From NCBI GenBank assembly GCA_025765595.1, contig JAIVFH010000009.1:186001-250000 (forward strand): 64,000 bases of DNA, written 5' to 3'. Below the pieces are notes generated by a model. That model saw only the letters and a program-made list of their open reading frames with translations, was not told where the DNA came from and did no database searches. A program made the position numbers and the translations under genes. The DNA comes from Obelidium mucronatum (taxonomy: Eukaryota; Chytridiomycota; Chytridiomycetes; Chytridiales; Chytriomycetaceae). This document shows, in pieces, positions 12,512-24,047 of the stretch (position 1 is its first letter; every line of letters starts with the position of its first letter).

Positions 12512-12923
12512 GTTTAATTTTTATGTTGCGACTCATTGTCCGAGTCTGTTGTGGCTGGAGGTGGATAGGCCAACTTTGATGACGTTGTTACCACTGTGAA
12601 AATATAAATTATGTGTTCTTTTTTATCATTTGTTCTTAAGTATACGCGTTTCCCATGTGTGTTATGTCCAATGTCCACACATGGGAGGCTGGTTTCATGA
12701 ATTTTTAAAATCATTTGGAATAAGAAACAACGCGAGCTGCATGATTGATCACATCCTCGGCCGTCCATCAAATGGATGGAAGCGTACTGAAGTTATTCTG
12801 TTTTCGCTGCTGGCGTATGTATTAACGTGTGATTATCCGTCAGAGGAGCCTGACTGTTAAACATTGACCCAACAGCATCTCTTTAATCCAAAAGAATGGA
12901 TATGAGCCGCCTGGTCCGTTTCG
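12512..12923. other. Intergenic region, possible small unresolved gene
   Basis: A 412-bp stretch between two plus-strand genes. On the minus strand one frame reads WTAEDVINHAARVVSYSK just before a stop, and another ends SSKLAYPPPATTDSDNESQ after a plausible acceptor. This hints at a short spliced gene, but I could not join the pieces with a start codon. Confidence 0.25.
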
Positions 12924-15568
12924 ATGGCTGAAAAAGTGGAACCGCGTTTTGTGTGGGTGTCTTCTCATAAGTGGAACTTGACTGACATCCCTACAACAGC
13001 CGCATTACCGGCCTGGAAAATTGTGCTGGGAACACTGACAACATCTTATATTGCGAATCATCTTTTCTTGCTTCTCTTCTTGAACGGTATGTCGTCAACC
13101 TTTGTTAGGTATTGGAGGCCTGGACTAAAGTTTCAACGCAGCCCCAGAACCTTTAGCTCGAATGGTACCATAGCTTCCAGCATTTCAAATTATTCAGTAA
13201 TTGGACTTACGGAGATTTCCACAATTTTATACAGTATACAAGGAACTTTTACCGAGCAGCGTGGATCGCAACAGCTCTGGATGCTGGCTTCCTCACGGCA
13301 CACACGATCAAACCTAAATTCGCGCGAGATTTTTTCTCCGTTATATTCACTGTATTCTATCTATTCAATTTTGACAAGGCCGATGCAAAGGTAAGGAAAC
13401 GTTGAAGAAAGTAGCTGACTCGACTTTCTACTAAACGTATCCCTAGTTGAAAAAATACCATGCCGCAATCACAGTCGACATGCTCCGCACGTCATGGAAT
13501 AAGAAACTCAATCCTTACCTCCAACTAGCGGCCCTCGGCGACACTGGAATCCTTGGAATTAGAAAAGATATCTTGATTCAACGCCCATGCAATCCACCTT
13601 CCCCAACCGCTTTCCAACACGAGCACGTACCATTCCCACCCATCAAAGCGAGAATCTATTTCAGTGGGACAGAACGCGAATATCGCCGATCAACCAGCTT
13701 GATTTTGCAAATTCCGGGTGGTGGATTTGTTGCAATGCCCCCTCTAGCACACGAGGATTACGTTTCGATATGGGCGCGTCGAACAAATGTTCCGATTGTG
13801 TCTTTAGATTATGATAAAGCACCCGAGAGACCATATCCGTGGGCTTTAGAGCAGTGTTTTGACGCGTATCGGGCGATTGTTGAGTCGAATGGAGAAGCAA
13901 TTGGGATGGAAGGGTGGTATTCAGATGATGACCCAGACCACTATGGGCGATGTAAAAAGAAGCCAATCAAGATCGTCATGGCCGGTGATTCAGCGTAAGT
14001 TCATTGTTCATTTTGTTTCGACATTAGTGATTGTGACTGAAAACGATTGTGAATATTAGTGGGGGAAATCTATGTACTGCCACGATCTTGAAGATATTAG
14101 ATGGGTCGACTGGTATTGAACTAAGGCTCCCAAATGGATTGGTCATAATTTATCCTGCTTACACCTTCGATCCAGCGTGTTGGTGAGTTTCGCAAATGGC
14201 AGATAAGAATTCCTGACACCTTCAATCAAAACAGGCTCCCAAACAAGCATCGCGCTCTATTCCGATCTGCGTCTTCAATGTCGGCACCATTAAGTTCATT
14301 CGTGCACACACGAGCAACAATCAAACCAGAAAACCCGTTTTCACTTCCACCAGCACCTCGTTCAATCAACGTGCTTAATGATAAAGTGGATCGGACGGAT
14401 ACCTGGTACAGACGCATGTGGGAGCTTTTGTGGGGGAAAATGTCTTCTGGCCCTAGAATTCCAAGTACCTTGACAATGTCGAGCCAAATGTCATACTTTA
14501 CAGACTTGATTATGCCGCCAGAAAGTAAGAAACAATTTTTTTTAACAAAAAACTACCATCACCAAACCCATTTGATTTACTTCCTTTTTGTTTCGCACAG
14601 TTATGCGAGCCATATCTTTATTGCTGCTTGGAACAAGCCCTGTACCAATTTCATTTGATACGGATTACCTCCTTTGCCCCACAGTCGCTCCTGATGAGCT
14701 CCTTGCCCGGTTCCCCAAGATACATTTTATTTGTGGAGAAAAGGATCCTTTTGTGGACGACGTGATTGTGTTTGGAGAAAAAGTCCGTCTCGCCAAAATG
14801 AAAGCCAACAAGGAATGGGAGAAAATCAGGGACTATAGAGATATGGTGAGTCCCGGTGGAGGTAGTAACAATGGAGGTGGTCCACGTCGACCAAGCGTCT
14901 CAGGAAGCTATGAGGAAGACTTTTTGAGTATGGGTGGCGGAGCAGCGGCCAGCAAGTCGTCCAAAAGCGGGCGTACTCATGGAGTTCTTTTCACATCTCC
15001 AACAAGAGAACCATCGTCTTCTAATGCGGGAGGTCCGGCTACAAGCCGTGCAAGGACATTTAGCAACAGCAATGGTACCAAACCGCCTTCGATTTCAACC
15101 AGCGGTACCACCACACCTATTGACTTGCTTCCAGCAAACATCAATCATCTGAAGGACTTGCCCGACCACGAATTTGCAACCCATATTTTCCATCATGACC
15201 CTGCTTCAATGGTTCAAATCAAGATCCTGGAAGGAGTTTCCCATGGTTTTCTTTTGATGCTCGCGCTGCTGCCTGAAGCGCGGCCTGCGACTCATCTATG
15301 TGCTGACTGGTGCACAGAGATGCTGGAAGACCAGGAGTTGTGTTGTTCCATGATGAATCCAGGTTCATACACGGATTTACGTGCTATGTCTGCTGTGGGC
15401 CAGGTTGTGGAAGATCGGACCCGGATTCTGAAGGCTAAGGTGGGCCAGGCTGGAAAAGTTACCAGAGCGGAAACAACGGCGGCACGACTTCATCAGGGTA
15501 GTATTCATGCCGAGAATGTGTTGGAGCGAAGGAGAACAACGTTGGCGGAAACCCATGATATATCGTGA
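12924..15568 (+). CDS. Hormone-sensitive-lipase-type alpha/beta hydrolase
   Basis: Start ATG 12924. Exons: 12924-13086, 13142-13164, 13235-13390, 13447-13994, 14060 onward, and a last exon from about 14601 to 15568. The N-terminal part (ALPAWKIVLGTLTTSYIAN, NAPEPLARMYTRNFYRAAW) matches the non-catalytic region of fungal HSL-like lipases; a 23-nt exon carries APEPLARM. Catalytic elements follow in order: oxyanion motif IPGGGFVA, nucleophile elbow GDSAGGN (split by an intron inside the Ala codon), acid GEKDPFVDD and histidine GVSHGF. A low-complexity Ser/Gly insert lies between the acid and the histidine (about 14845-15140). Likely hydrolyses acyl esters (diacylglycerol or sterol ester class) at lipid droplets or the ER. 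No frame defect was seen. Confidence 0.85.
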
Positions 15569-16099
15569 AAAAAAGAGAGGGGGGTATAAATAAAACAGTT
15601 GAAGAAATAATAATGTTGGTGGGGTGACTCATTTTCTAATCGGTATCGGTTGGCGATTCCATTTGGTATTTGCTAAATTTGCAATCAGAAAATCGGGAAT
15701 GAAGTGGTGACTCCAAGTGAGTTTTGTCGACGGAGCATTCTGATTGGTTGAACAAGGGTGATGGTTTTACAGATTGGATCGAAGTTGGCCTCGCGTGATC
15801 AGAAAATTTTCCAGATAAGAGAGGTTTCAGATGGATTTAAGCGGGTTTTGGCTGGTTTGGAGGCAGTTTAGAGTCGATAAAAGAGTGCTGCGAGTTGCAA
15901 GACTCAGAAGAAGATGCGGGGTGAAGCGGTGGCTGCAAGAACGAAAGAGTTGGTGGCGAGGTGAGTCACACTGCATCGACAATTGTTGTTTTTCCAGTTT
16001 TGTGGGGAGTCACGACACGTCAAAATTCCCACTTTATATAAAGAGAGGGGAGGCGGCAAGAAAAATCGACAACTCAATAATCCTTTGCCTGATAATAAT
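15569..16099. other. Intergenic promoter region
   Basis: No recognised coding sequence. It contains the 3' end of the hydrolase transcript and the likely promoter of the cyclin-box gene at 16100. A TATATAAA-like box is visible at about 16033, some 65 bp before that ATG. Confidence 0.4.
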
Positions 16100-16753
16100 A
16101 TGCTCTACGTGCCCCACCAAATCCCATCAGTCATCGACTGCAACAAAATGCCATCTACACTGCCACAGGCAAAGACGCAGCTTCTAGAACAAGAGCGACC
16201 GACACTCCTCGTTGACATTGTTCTCAAAGTAATGACGCGACTCTACTACAGTGGCAAAGGAACCACCTTGACCGAAACTGAGAATCACGACGGCACCCTT
16301 CTGTTCTCCCACCCACAATCCTTCTACACCTCGACTCAGCACTACCAAGAGCTTTTTGAGCTGAAAGAACTAATAGTGACTCTTATCCAACGCGCCCCCA
16401 GCAGAAACTCAAAAGCCCTAACCATCACTGTGATTCAAGCCCTCCTCCTGTCACACCGGATACTGGCCCATAACCAAACTGATCCAGAATTATACCCACT
16501 TCCTGCCGCTCTTTGTTCGCCTAAATCTGTGTTTCTCGCTTCTCTGACTCTTTCGGAGGCGTGTTTGATGGACTGTCAAACTTCAACACGGATATGGGGT
16601 CGCATTGCTGGTCTTCTACCCTCGCAAGTCGCAAATTTGAAAACTTCGGCTCTTGTGTATTTGCAATTTAATGTGCATGTTGGCGCCCAAGAGTTTGCTT
16701 GGTGGTGTCAAGTTGTGATGCAGTGGATGAAGCTTGTCGGTGGAACCTTGTAA
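16100..16753 (+). CDS. Cyclin-box protein, Pcl/PHO80-like, copy 1
   Basis: Single exon of about 217 residues. The reading frame is open upstream, but 16100 is the first ATG after a TATA-like sequence. The central part reads as one cyclin box: ALTITVIQALLLSHRILAHN, then SVFLASLTLSEACLMDCQTS, then IWGRIAGLLPSQVANLKTSA and EFAWWCQVVMQWM. The LTLSEACLMD helix corresponds to the conserved LAxKxxxD segment of Pcl-type cyclins. The gene at 25483-26720 has the same helix order and the shared QTSTxxW element, so the two are paralogues. Expected role is as partner of a cyclin-dependent kinase; which kinase cannot be told. Confidence 0.6.
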   Translation: MLYVPHQIPSVIDCNKMPSTLPQAKTQLLEQERPTLLVDIVLKVMTRLYYSGKGTTLTETENHDGTLLFSHPQSFYTSTQHYQELFELKELIVTLIQRAPSRNSKALTITVIQALLLSHRILAHNQTDPELYPLPAALCSPKSVFLASLTLSEACLMDCQTSTRIWGRIAGLLPSQVANLKTSALVYLQFNVHVGAQEFAWWCQVVMQWMKLVGGTL

Positions 16754-16870
16754 TTTTTTTTTTCTGTAAAGCTCCTTCAAGCCTTGCTTTCTAGTATCAT
16801 CGTCTTATAATAATAATAGAAGGAAAGACCCTGTATTTATAATTACGTAGTATTACATTTTTTGACTCCA

Positions 16871-18525
16871 ATGCTCTCACCAGATTCCAAACACCACACA
16901 ACCGCCGAACCGACACCCGACCCGGCCCCAACCCTCACCGACATTTACAACCTCCTCATCAAACTCCAAACCGACATTGAATTCCTCAAAGACCAGCAAT
17001 CCATCCTGCAGTCCACCCAAACCACCACGCAAACCCGCCTCAACAACCACACCAAACACATTGTCCACCAGCTTGCGAAACTCACAAACCCAAACGAAAA
17101 GTTTTTCACTCGGATTGCACATGTCCCTGTCCAGGTTGTTCAAGAGATATTCAGTTGGATTCATCCAAAATCGGCTCCTGCTTATAGGTGCCTGTCGCGC
17201 AGCTTTTATACCGCTTTGTCGTCTAAACAGTTTATTCGGATGAATCTAATGCGGTTCTTGCCACCGTTACCACCACTGCCGTCAGAGGCGGGATCACAGC
17301 CGTCCCGCCAACCCCAACAAGACCAACAACAACAACAACACCAACAACACTCACTTACCCCCACAGAGTTCGACAAACTGTGGCTAATCGCTCCCGAAGC
17401 ATTCCAAGAAGTATACGCAGACATTAGACTAAAGAATCTAGAAGTCCTCAGCTGGTGGGACAACTTTATCAGGCGGCCAGAATCCGCTGAAGATGATTGT
17501 CGTCGGATAAGAATACCCAAATCAATCGGCATATTGAGGAACCTCAAACTCTTGGAAATCGTCAATGTTGGGCTCAGTCAAAGTCCTTACAGTGGTAGTA
17601 ATACTGGACCATCAGCAACCGATAATCGCAGTGGTGGTGCTGTTTACAGTGGTGCATGTATTCCCGGAGAACAACTCGCATCCTTGATCCACCTAGAAAA
17701 GCTTTCACTCGCCCGTTTGTTATTGGAAGGCCCGATCCCCTCACTTGCGCCGCTTGTGAACCTGACAAGTCTAAACCTCTCAGGAAACAACTTTACAGGA
17801 TCGATTCCGTCGGATCTGTCTGCGTTGGTGAAACTGGAGACCTTGAATCTATCGCAGTGTGGTCTTACGGGGTCGATTCCGGCGTCGCTGTTTGGCTGTG
17901 CTGGTGGAGGCGAGTTGACGTGTTTGAAGAGGCTTTCGTTGCAAGAGAATATGCTGACGGGGTGTATTCCGTTGCAGTTGGGGCTTTTGAGGTCTTTGGA
18001 GGATTTAAAACGTACCGTTATGTTTTTTTTTGTTTGCTTGGACAACGATGTTGACTGACACCCTTGTTTTCTTCGAAAGTGTACAGCAACCATTTGACTG
18101 GAAGTATTCCCTTCACAATCGGGAACCTTTCAAACCTTATCCATTTCGATGCCTCCAAAAACAGAATCAGCGGATCCCTCCCAGACACGATATCCGGACT
18201 CGAATCCCTAACGTATTTGAATCTGGCTGAAAACCGAATCAGCGGTGATATACCAATCGGGATAGGAGATCTTGTTCGATTGCAAATGTGTTGTTTGGCC
18301 AAGAATTTGTTGGTTGGACCGATACCCGCGTCGATTGGGAATTTGACGCAGCTGGATGAGTTGTATTTGGAGTCGAATCATTTAAGTGGGAGACTTCCTA
18401 TTGAAATGAGGAATTTGGTGAACTTGGTGGTGCTTCGGTTGAGTCGGAATGGGTGTTTGACAAGGCCAGTTGGGTTAGAGTTTGATCGCGAGACGTTTGT
18501 AATGTTGGAAGAGTTTGATATTTGA
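16871..18525 (+). CDS. F-box-like/plant-type leucine-rich-repeat protein, copy 2
   Basis: Two exons, 16871 to about 18011 and about 18080-18525; the ATG at 16871 is preferred. A Pro/Thr-rich N terminus leads into a heptad-like segment (LQTDIEFLKDQQSILQ). The F-box-like segment follows (RIAHVPVQVVQEIFSWIHP, RCLSRSFYTALSS), then a Gln tract near 17320-17345, the family motif FDKLWLIAPEAFQEVYADI, and about eight LRRs of the NxLxGxIP type. At the intron the LRR period demands LEDLK-LYSNHLTGSIP, but the printed donor (AAAAC/GT) gives the wrong phase. Removing one A from the run at 18007-18010 restores it. An alternative acceptor keeps the frame but shortens one repeat by about three residues. Confidence 0.7.
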
Positions 18526-18659
18526 TTTCATGTTATTTTATATGATTATGCAAACAAAGCGAATAATATTTTATAGACAACATGTAAAGAGATGAACAGA
18601 AAATTAACAATAATAACTGAAAAGAAGTGTTACAAAAAAAAAAACGAACGACCTTTCTC

Positions 18660-20589
18660 CTAATACTCGACACCTCCACCCCACACATGACCAGCCACCG
18701 ACATTCTCAGAGACGCAGATGCAATACTGATTGATTCCAAATCCACATCATCCCACTCAATCTCCAACTCTTCCGTAGAAGCATCAAAGTCTTTACTATT
18801 TGAAGAATGAGACAGTTTATCTAATCCAATGGATTGAGCCTTTTCAGTCAATATGAAATCAGCAATCTCAGGTTCGAGCCCGTTTCCATCTTCCACTACA
18901 GCCGAGAACCGATGAAACAAGGTGAGCATCGAAGTAAGGCCAACAAACGCCATGACTGTCGCTGGGTTTTCAGAAGTAGCGTAAAACAGTTTGGGAGACA
19001 ACCGCCACATTCTCCGATGGTACCGCCGCGCGGAATAGTAGGCCAATACAAGCATGATTTCTTGAGGTGAATGCACTTGTCGAGCAGTCTTGTGATCAAA
19101 GTCTTGGGCCATCATGAGCGCGAGTTCGAGGTCTGTTGGGTCGACACCGTGTCTGGTGATTGCGACAAAGGCGAAATGGAGTGCGAGACGGTGGTTTGAG
19201 GCACCCATCATGTACACGTAGGAGATGAGTAGCCGGTCCGTGAAGGGTAGGTCTGGTTGGTATACGCCGTCTGAAGACTTAATCAATTAGAATGGATGTT
19301 CAAGTTGATTGGTTGGATGGTTGGATGGGTGGATGGTTATTGGAAAGATGAATGAGTGAGCGGATGAAATGCTTTTTGGAAGGGTAATTCCGCCTCGCTC
19401 CATGTCAAGTGGTTGTAAGGAGATCATCAATGAATTCAACTTCGACGTATAAAAGGTATGCCGCCTTCGGCGATAGATTCACGCCTTCGGCATAAGTAGT
19501 AACATACCAAAAGAACTAGAAGAAACATCATCATCATCATCCGTCCAAAAAACAAGCTTCAAAAGAATAGCACAATAAGCGCGTTTCAAACCAGCATCAA
19601 GAATACAAGACAAGTAGCGAGGTCGGAAACCAAAAAGATTCTCCAACCAAAGATTCAATTCCGAATGAGTAGCAGGAATTTTAGACATGAAGACTTCCGA
19701 TATCTTTGAAATATTCCTAAATTCGTTTGCAACTTGAATCGCGTCCAAGAATTTAGTGACTGGATTGATGCTCTTTTTCGTGTGTGCCATTCTGTTGCGG
19801 AACTTGTGCGGACCGAAAGAAAAGAGGGAATCTTTGAAGGCGGTTTGTGCGGCAATCATGATTGGCTCGTCCAACTCGCATGCAAGAAGCGAGTTTAGAG
19901 TATTAGTGAATGCTTTGAATGAGTAAGAGAGTGTGTGAGTGTGTAAGAGAGAGAGAGACTTTGATCACTCACCGACAGTGCCCAGAATCATGCCCAGTTC
20001 CTGCAGCCCAACAGTTCCAAACTCCGCCTCGACATCGCGCTGCATCTGCGGCGAGACCCGCGCGGGAACCTTCGTGGCGGCGACGACGAGCCGCACCGCC
20101 TTGCGGTCGGCGGGCGCCAGGTCGTGCGGCGCCAGGCGCAGCGGCGCCGACACTCGCACGGAGCCGGCGAAGACGTCGCCCAGGCCGCAGCCCAGCGCGG
20201 CGCAGTAGGCGCACTGCGCCACCAGCGCGGCGGTAACTGTGACCAGCCGCTTGGTTGCTGCGCCGACCCGTGCGGCCTTCGCGCCCGCCAGCAGCGCCGC
20301 GTACGCCTCGACGAGCAGCGGCCACGCCGCGTACGTGTGCAGCGCAGAGGGAGCTGTGCCGAGCATCTGGCACACAAGCAGCGCGAGGCTGCCGAAGCGC
20401 GCGTCAAAGGCGGGCCCGTGCACGGAGAACGGCTCGAGGAGCACTGGTTCGGGTCGGCAGTGTTAGCCGTGTGTTTACAAACTACTGGCTACACATACTC
20501 TGTAGCGTCGCTCGATCACTGCCGCTGGCCGTCGTGGATGTCGACAAGTAGGAGGAGTCGGAGGTCACAGTGCTTGTGACATGTAACAT
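18660..20589 (-). CDS. AhpD-like two-domain protein, copy 1
   Basis: Exons: 20589 to about 20514, about 20457-19973, 19912-19508 and 19270-18660. The N-terminal domain is mostly helical with a redox-type motif (LVAQCAYCAALGCGLGDVF) and ends VVAATKVPARVSPQMQ. This resembles the AhpD/carboxymuconolactone-decarboxylase family, but the His normally three residues after the second Cys is Gly. The C-terminal half (GASNHRLALHFAFVAITRHG, YYSARRYHRRMWRL) is unassigned; it ends in an acidic stretch (TEELEIEWDDVDLES) and WGGGVEY. The AhpD exon is extremely GC-rich, unlike the same exon in its neighbour copy. Intron 19271-19507 carries hairpin elements and is missing from the paralogue. Function unknown; peroxidase-reductase-like activity is only a possibility. 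Confidence 0.6.
19280..19345. repeat. Degenerate TTGGATGG tetranucleotide-type repeat
   Basis: A short run of TTGGATGG/GGATGGGTGGATGG lies inside the same intron of AhpD-like copy 1, next to the hairpin pair. It is simple sequence and adds to the length of this paralogue-specific intron. Confidence 0.6.
19459..19496 (-). repeat. Intronic GC hairpin element (pair), within AhpD-like copy 1
   Basis: Two hairpin units stand 8 nt apart inside the 237-nt intron 19271-19507. On the host's sense strand both have GAA at the loop (ATCGCCGAAGGCGGCAT and ATGCCGAAGGCGT types). The outer ends TATGCC/GGCATA also pair, making a cruciform-like composite. It is the same family as the arrays at 47.8-48.2 kb and 61.7-62.3 kb. 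Confidence 0.8.
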
Positions 20590-20839
20590 TTTTGGCGATC
20601 GATTCAGCCAAAATCCACAAGCTCCACTTCTTCTCTTCTGCATTACAGATGAATTGCGGATTTATATTATTCGTTCACTTTTCCAATGATACTCCATTCA
20701 ACCCGCACATTCTCAACAAGGCACTTGGACTCTCAATCTCTACTGTAGCTCTAGACGCACCAACTCTATTTTTTGACTTCAAAATCATTTTCCAAATATC
20801 TAAAAGTATATTGCGGCAAGTTTGAACTCGGGTCTCCTT

Positions 20840-21385
20840 TTATTTGTTTGCAATCATACGAATAACTTCTTCCAGACAAAGATTTTCTTCCTTTTGGAGG
20901 ATCATTCGGACCACATCGCCACGATCAATGCCATTCAGCAACTTTAAAATCTTTTCTTCAGAATTTCCAAAAATTAAAGCGCGGACAGGCCAAAAAAAAC
21001 TCCTGAATAACGTCTGCATTGAACTGGGGCGGCGAAAACCACAACGAAACGCCTTTAGAAACGCACTTTGTTCGTCGGCAAAGTACAAGGCGAGATTCTT
21101 CCAAAGCAAAACCTGGCAATTCTGCAACAGGAGTTTTCATCATTCTTGAAGGCAAATTCAGGTGTTTTGCATCTGTTTACATCGGTACACCCTGTCATAA
21201 GGACTTTTCCCATAGACGGCTGTTTGGTAGACGAGTGACAGCTGCCTCCACTGTGGTTCTCGAAGATTACAATTTAAATATTCCCAGATAGAATCAGCAT
21301 TGGGCGCTTTGAGGTGGTGGTGAGCAAAGCGAAAACTATCAAAGATGAAGGCTGCGAGGGACTTTGAAGCTCTTCCAATTTCCAC
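20840..21385 (-). CDS. Possible two-exon gene or gene fragment, unknown
   Basis: Two minus-strand frames appear to join across an intron of about 60 nt ending at the TTGCAG acceptor near 21120. The first reads FIFDSFRFAHHHLKAPNADS and REPQWRQLSLVYQTAVYGK. The second reads QVLLWKNLALYFADEQSAF and ends EEVIRMIANK. Composition looks protein-like, but the upstream frame is closed by a stop and has no ATG, so this may be a truncated gene or pseudogene lying between the two AhpD-like paralogues. No family is recognised. Confidence 0.3.
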
Positions 21386-21677
21386 AATTCAACCTGCAGA
21401 ATAAAATGCAGAGTTTCCCTAGGGTTCACTCACTCTTTATACAGAAAATTAAAAAAAAAATGAGATTTATGAAAAGAGATTTATGACATGATTTCAATTC
21501 AATCTTATTCTTTTTATTTGTTGTGGGTAATGACGGTTTGGTCACGTAAAGTTTTTTGGGCACAACATTAGCACGACAACTGTGTCGCGTTCTTGTAACT
21601 GTCCATAAGATATCGTCTCAGATATAACCTGAGTAATGGAAAGTATTTCTGATGGAATACGTCGCAAGCGAATTCCT

Positions 21678-22132
21678 TTATTCACGTTCTTCGTCTAGAG
21701 CCTGATTGAATTGCCTGCTTCGCAATGCGAGAGTGCTGGATCGAGTTAAGGTCCTCAATGACTGGAAAGTATTTCTGCTACTGTAAGAGAAACCTGTCTT
21801 TGTTGTTTCACACTGCGAGAGTCCAGTATTGACCTTACACAAATAGCAGGTCACAGTCCAGAACCCGAATCGGCGGGAGCTGTTACCATCTTGTGACTTA
21901 GAGCACCTCATGAAGGTTAATTCAAGAACGTACCACTTGTAGCTTGGGTATGAGATTTACTTCGCTTCGAATCTGGGACATGTGTGTGTCGATTTGTTGC
22001 TTGGGTTCGTTTAGACGCTCGAATCACAGTCGATATGGCAGGAGCCGCCCCCAAACCATCATTTCGTCGTGCTGAAACGGCAGAAACCGTTGGTGATAAA
22101 GCCTCAGAAGAGACTGTCCGTGTGGATGGCAT
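21678..22132 (-). CDS. Hypothetical Ser/Thr-rich protein, doubtful
   Basis: Minus-strand frame from ATG 22132: MPSTRTVSSEALSPTVSAVS, then Ser/Thr/Ala/Lys-rich sequence. A second frame down to 21678 may be joined by a very short (about 40 nt) intron near 21900. No domain is recognised. The two halves share the phrase GGAAAGTATTTCTG with the flank (21638 and 21759), suggesting local duplication. It may be non-coding. Confidence 0.2.
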
Positions 22133-22291
22133 GCAAAAAGATTTTTTTTTTGCTTCCTCCTCCTCCTCCTCCTCAAAATAAAATTTGCAGAGACTCACTC
22201 CTCGAGAAGTGAGTGATTAAAAAAGTAAGAAATTCATTAAATCCATCTATCTACTATATTATTATTAAATGATTCCCATCGTACTTTTTCT

Positions 22292-24047
22292 CTAATAATC
22301 TACCCCTCCACCCCACACTTGTCCTACCGCCATTCTCAATGAGGCGCTCGCAATGTTAATCGAATCAAGATCAACATCATCCCACTCAATCTCCAACTCC
22401 TCCACAGACGCATCAAAATCTCTACTATTGGAAAACGCATCCACCTTATCCAACCCAAGCGAAACCCCTTCCGACAACTGAAACGCCGCCACCTCCGGCT
22501 GCTCAGCCCCCCTCCAATCCTCCACCATCGCAGAATACCGATGCAACAGCGTCAACACCGAAGTCAAACTCACAAACGCCATCACAGTGGCCGGGTTCTC
22601 TGTCGCCACCAGCAACCGCGGCGCCAACCGCCACATGCGTTTATGATACCTCCGCGCCGAATAATAACCCAACGCAACCATAATCTCCAACATGTCTGTC
22701 ATTTCCTTGGGTTCCTTGTGATTGAAATCCTGGGCCGCCATTAGCGCCATTTCGAGCTCCCACGGCTGCACCCCGTACCTCGCGACCGCCACATAGGCAA
22801 AATGCAACGCCAACAAGTGATTCGAGGCGCCCATCATATACACATAACAAACAATCAATCGATCTGTAAACGGGAAATCTGGTTTATAAACGCCGTCAAA
22901 CGTTCCGGATGCGATATCATCGTCTTGGTCTGTCCAAAACACGAGTTTCGAAAGAAGCGTGCAGTAGACGCGTTTGATTTCTAAAGACTGGATTTGGGTG
23001 AGGTATCGCGGTTGGAATCCAAACGTGTTTTCGAGCCATTGGTTGAGGGCTGTGTGGGTGGTGGGTAGTTTGGATTGGAATCCGTCAGTGATTCGGAGGA
23101 CGCGGGTCCATTCGTTGTAGAGGTGGAGAAAGTCGAATATGTATTTGAATGGGTTCCATGATGAGGTTGATGATGTCGTTGTTGGTTCTGATGAGGATGG
23201 CTCGGATGCCTTTTTGGATCTTTTCATCCGGTTCTTGAATTGATGTGGGCCAAGAGAGTAGAGCATTCCCTTGAATGCGATATTTGCCCTCTTGTTGAGT
23301 GGTTCATCCAACTCGCATGCCAACAATGCATTCAGCGTATTTGTGAAGCCTATGATAATCAAAGAGATATCCATGGTCAACCCTTTTAAAAAACACACAC
23401 ACACACACACTAATACCTGTAACAGCAAGGATATTCGCCAACTGCTGCATCCCAACCTTGCCCCCAAACCCCTTCTCCACATCCACCTGCATCCCCACCG
23501 TCACCCTCGCCGGAACCTTTGTCGCCGCCACAACCAACCGAATCGCCTTCCGCTCACCCGCCGACAAATCCCCCGCAGAAATCCTCAACGGCTGCGTCAC
23601 CTTCACAGCGCCATTGAATACATCTCCCAATCCACACCCCAACGCCGAACAATACGCACACTGCGCAACCAGCGAGGAAACAATGCCAGTCAGCCTTCGT
23701 AGGTCTAACCCAATCTTCATTTTCTCGCGCCGATCGGATCCCAGGAGGGAGGCGTAGGATTCAACGAGGAGCGGCCAGATTGAGTATGTGTGGAAGGCGG
23801 AGGGGGAGGTGCCGATCACTTGTTCGAGGATGGATGTGAGGCAGCCGAATCGGGCGTCGAATTGGTCGCCGTATACTGCGAAAGGGTCTAGGAGCGCTGT
23901 TTTTTTTTTTTTGGTTTGAATGATTGAGTTGAGTTGAGTGACCAACCAGCCGGGGGAGCAGAGAGGGGGGAGGAAGAGCCCTTCTTTACATTGAAGCGTT
24001 GGACGGTCCGCAGTGCTGATCGAAGAGATGGTGGACTGATGATACAT
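22292..24047 (-). CDS. AhpD-like two-domain protein, copy 2
   Basis: Exons: 24047 to about 23995, about 23896-23418, and about 23349-22292. The start is the ATG at 24047 (MYHQSTISS), which mirrors copy 1. The N-terminal domain has LVAQCAYCSALGCGLGDVF and VVAATKVPARVTVGMQ, an AhpD-like CxxC arrangement but with Gly in place of the usual His. The C-terminal half reads FWTDQDDDIASGTFDGVY, GASNHLLALHFAYVAVARYG, YYSARRYHKRMWRL, and ends in the same acidic stretch and WGGGVDY. It differs from copy 1 by an extra Ser/Thr insert near 23140-23220 and by lacking the hairpin-bearing intron at the Phe-Asp junction. An (AC)n tract lies in its second intron. Function unknown. Confidence 0.6.
23394..23411. 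repeat. (AC)n microsatellite in an intron
   Basis: Nine AC units lie inside an intron of AhpD-like copy 2, close to its donor on the sense strand, where they read GTGTGT. Confidence 0.8.

Noticed and set aside
13087..13234. Frameshift in the N-terminal part of the HSL-like hydrolase
   Set aside because: Two introns around a 23-nt exon restore NAPEPLARMYTRNFYRAAW, matching fungal HSL-like proteins without any base change.
19973..20457. GC-rich block as horizontally acquired bacterial DNA
   Set aside because: The encoded protein is collinear with the AT-richer paralogue 3 kb away and is bounded by normal introns, so composition shift rather than transfer explains it.
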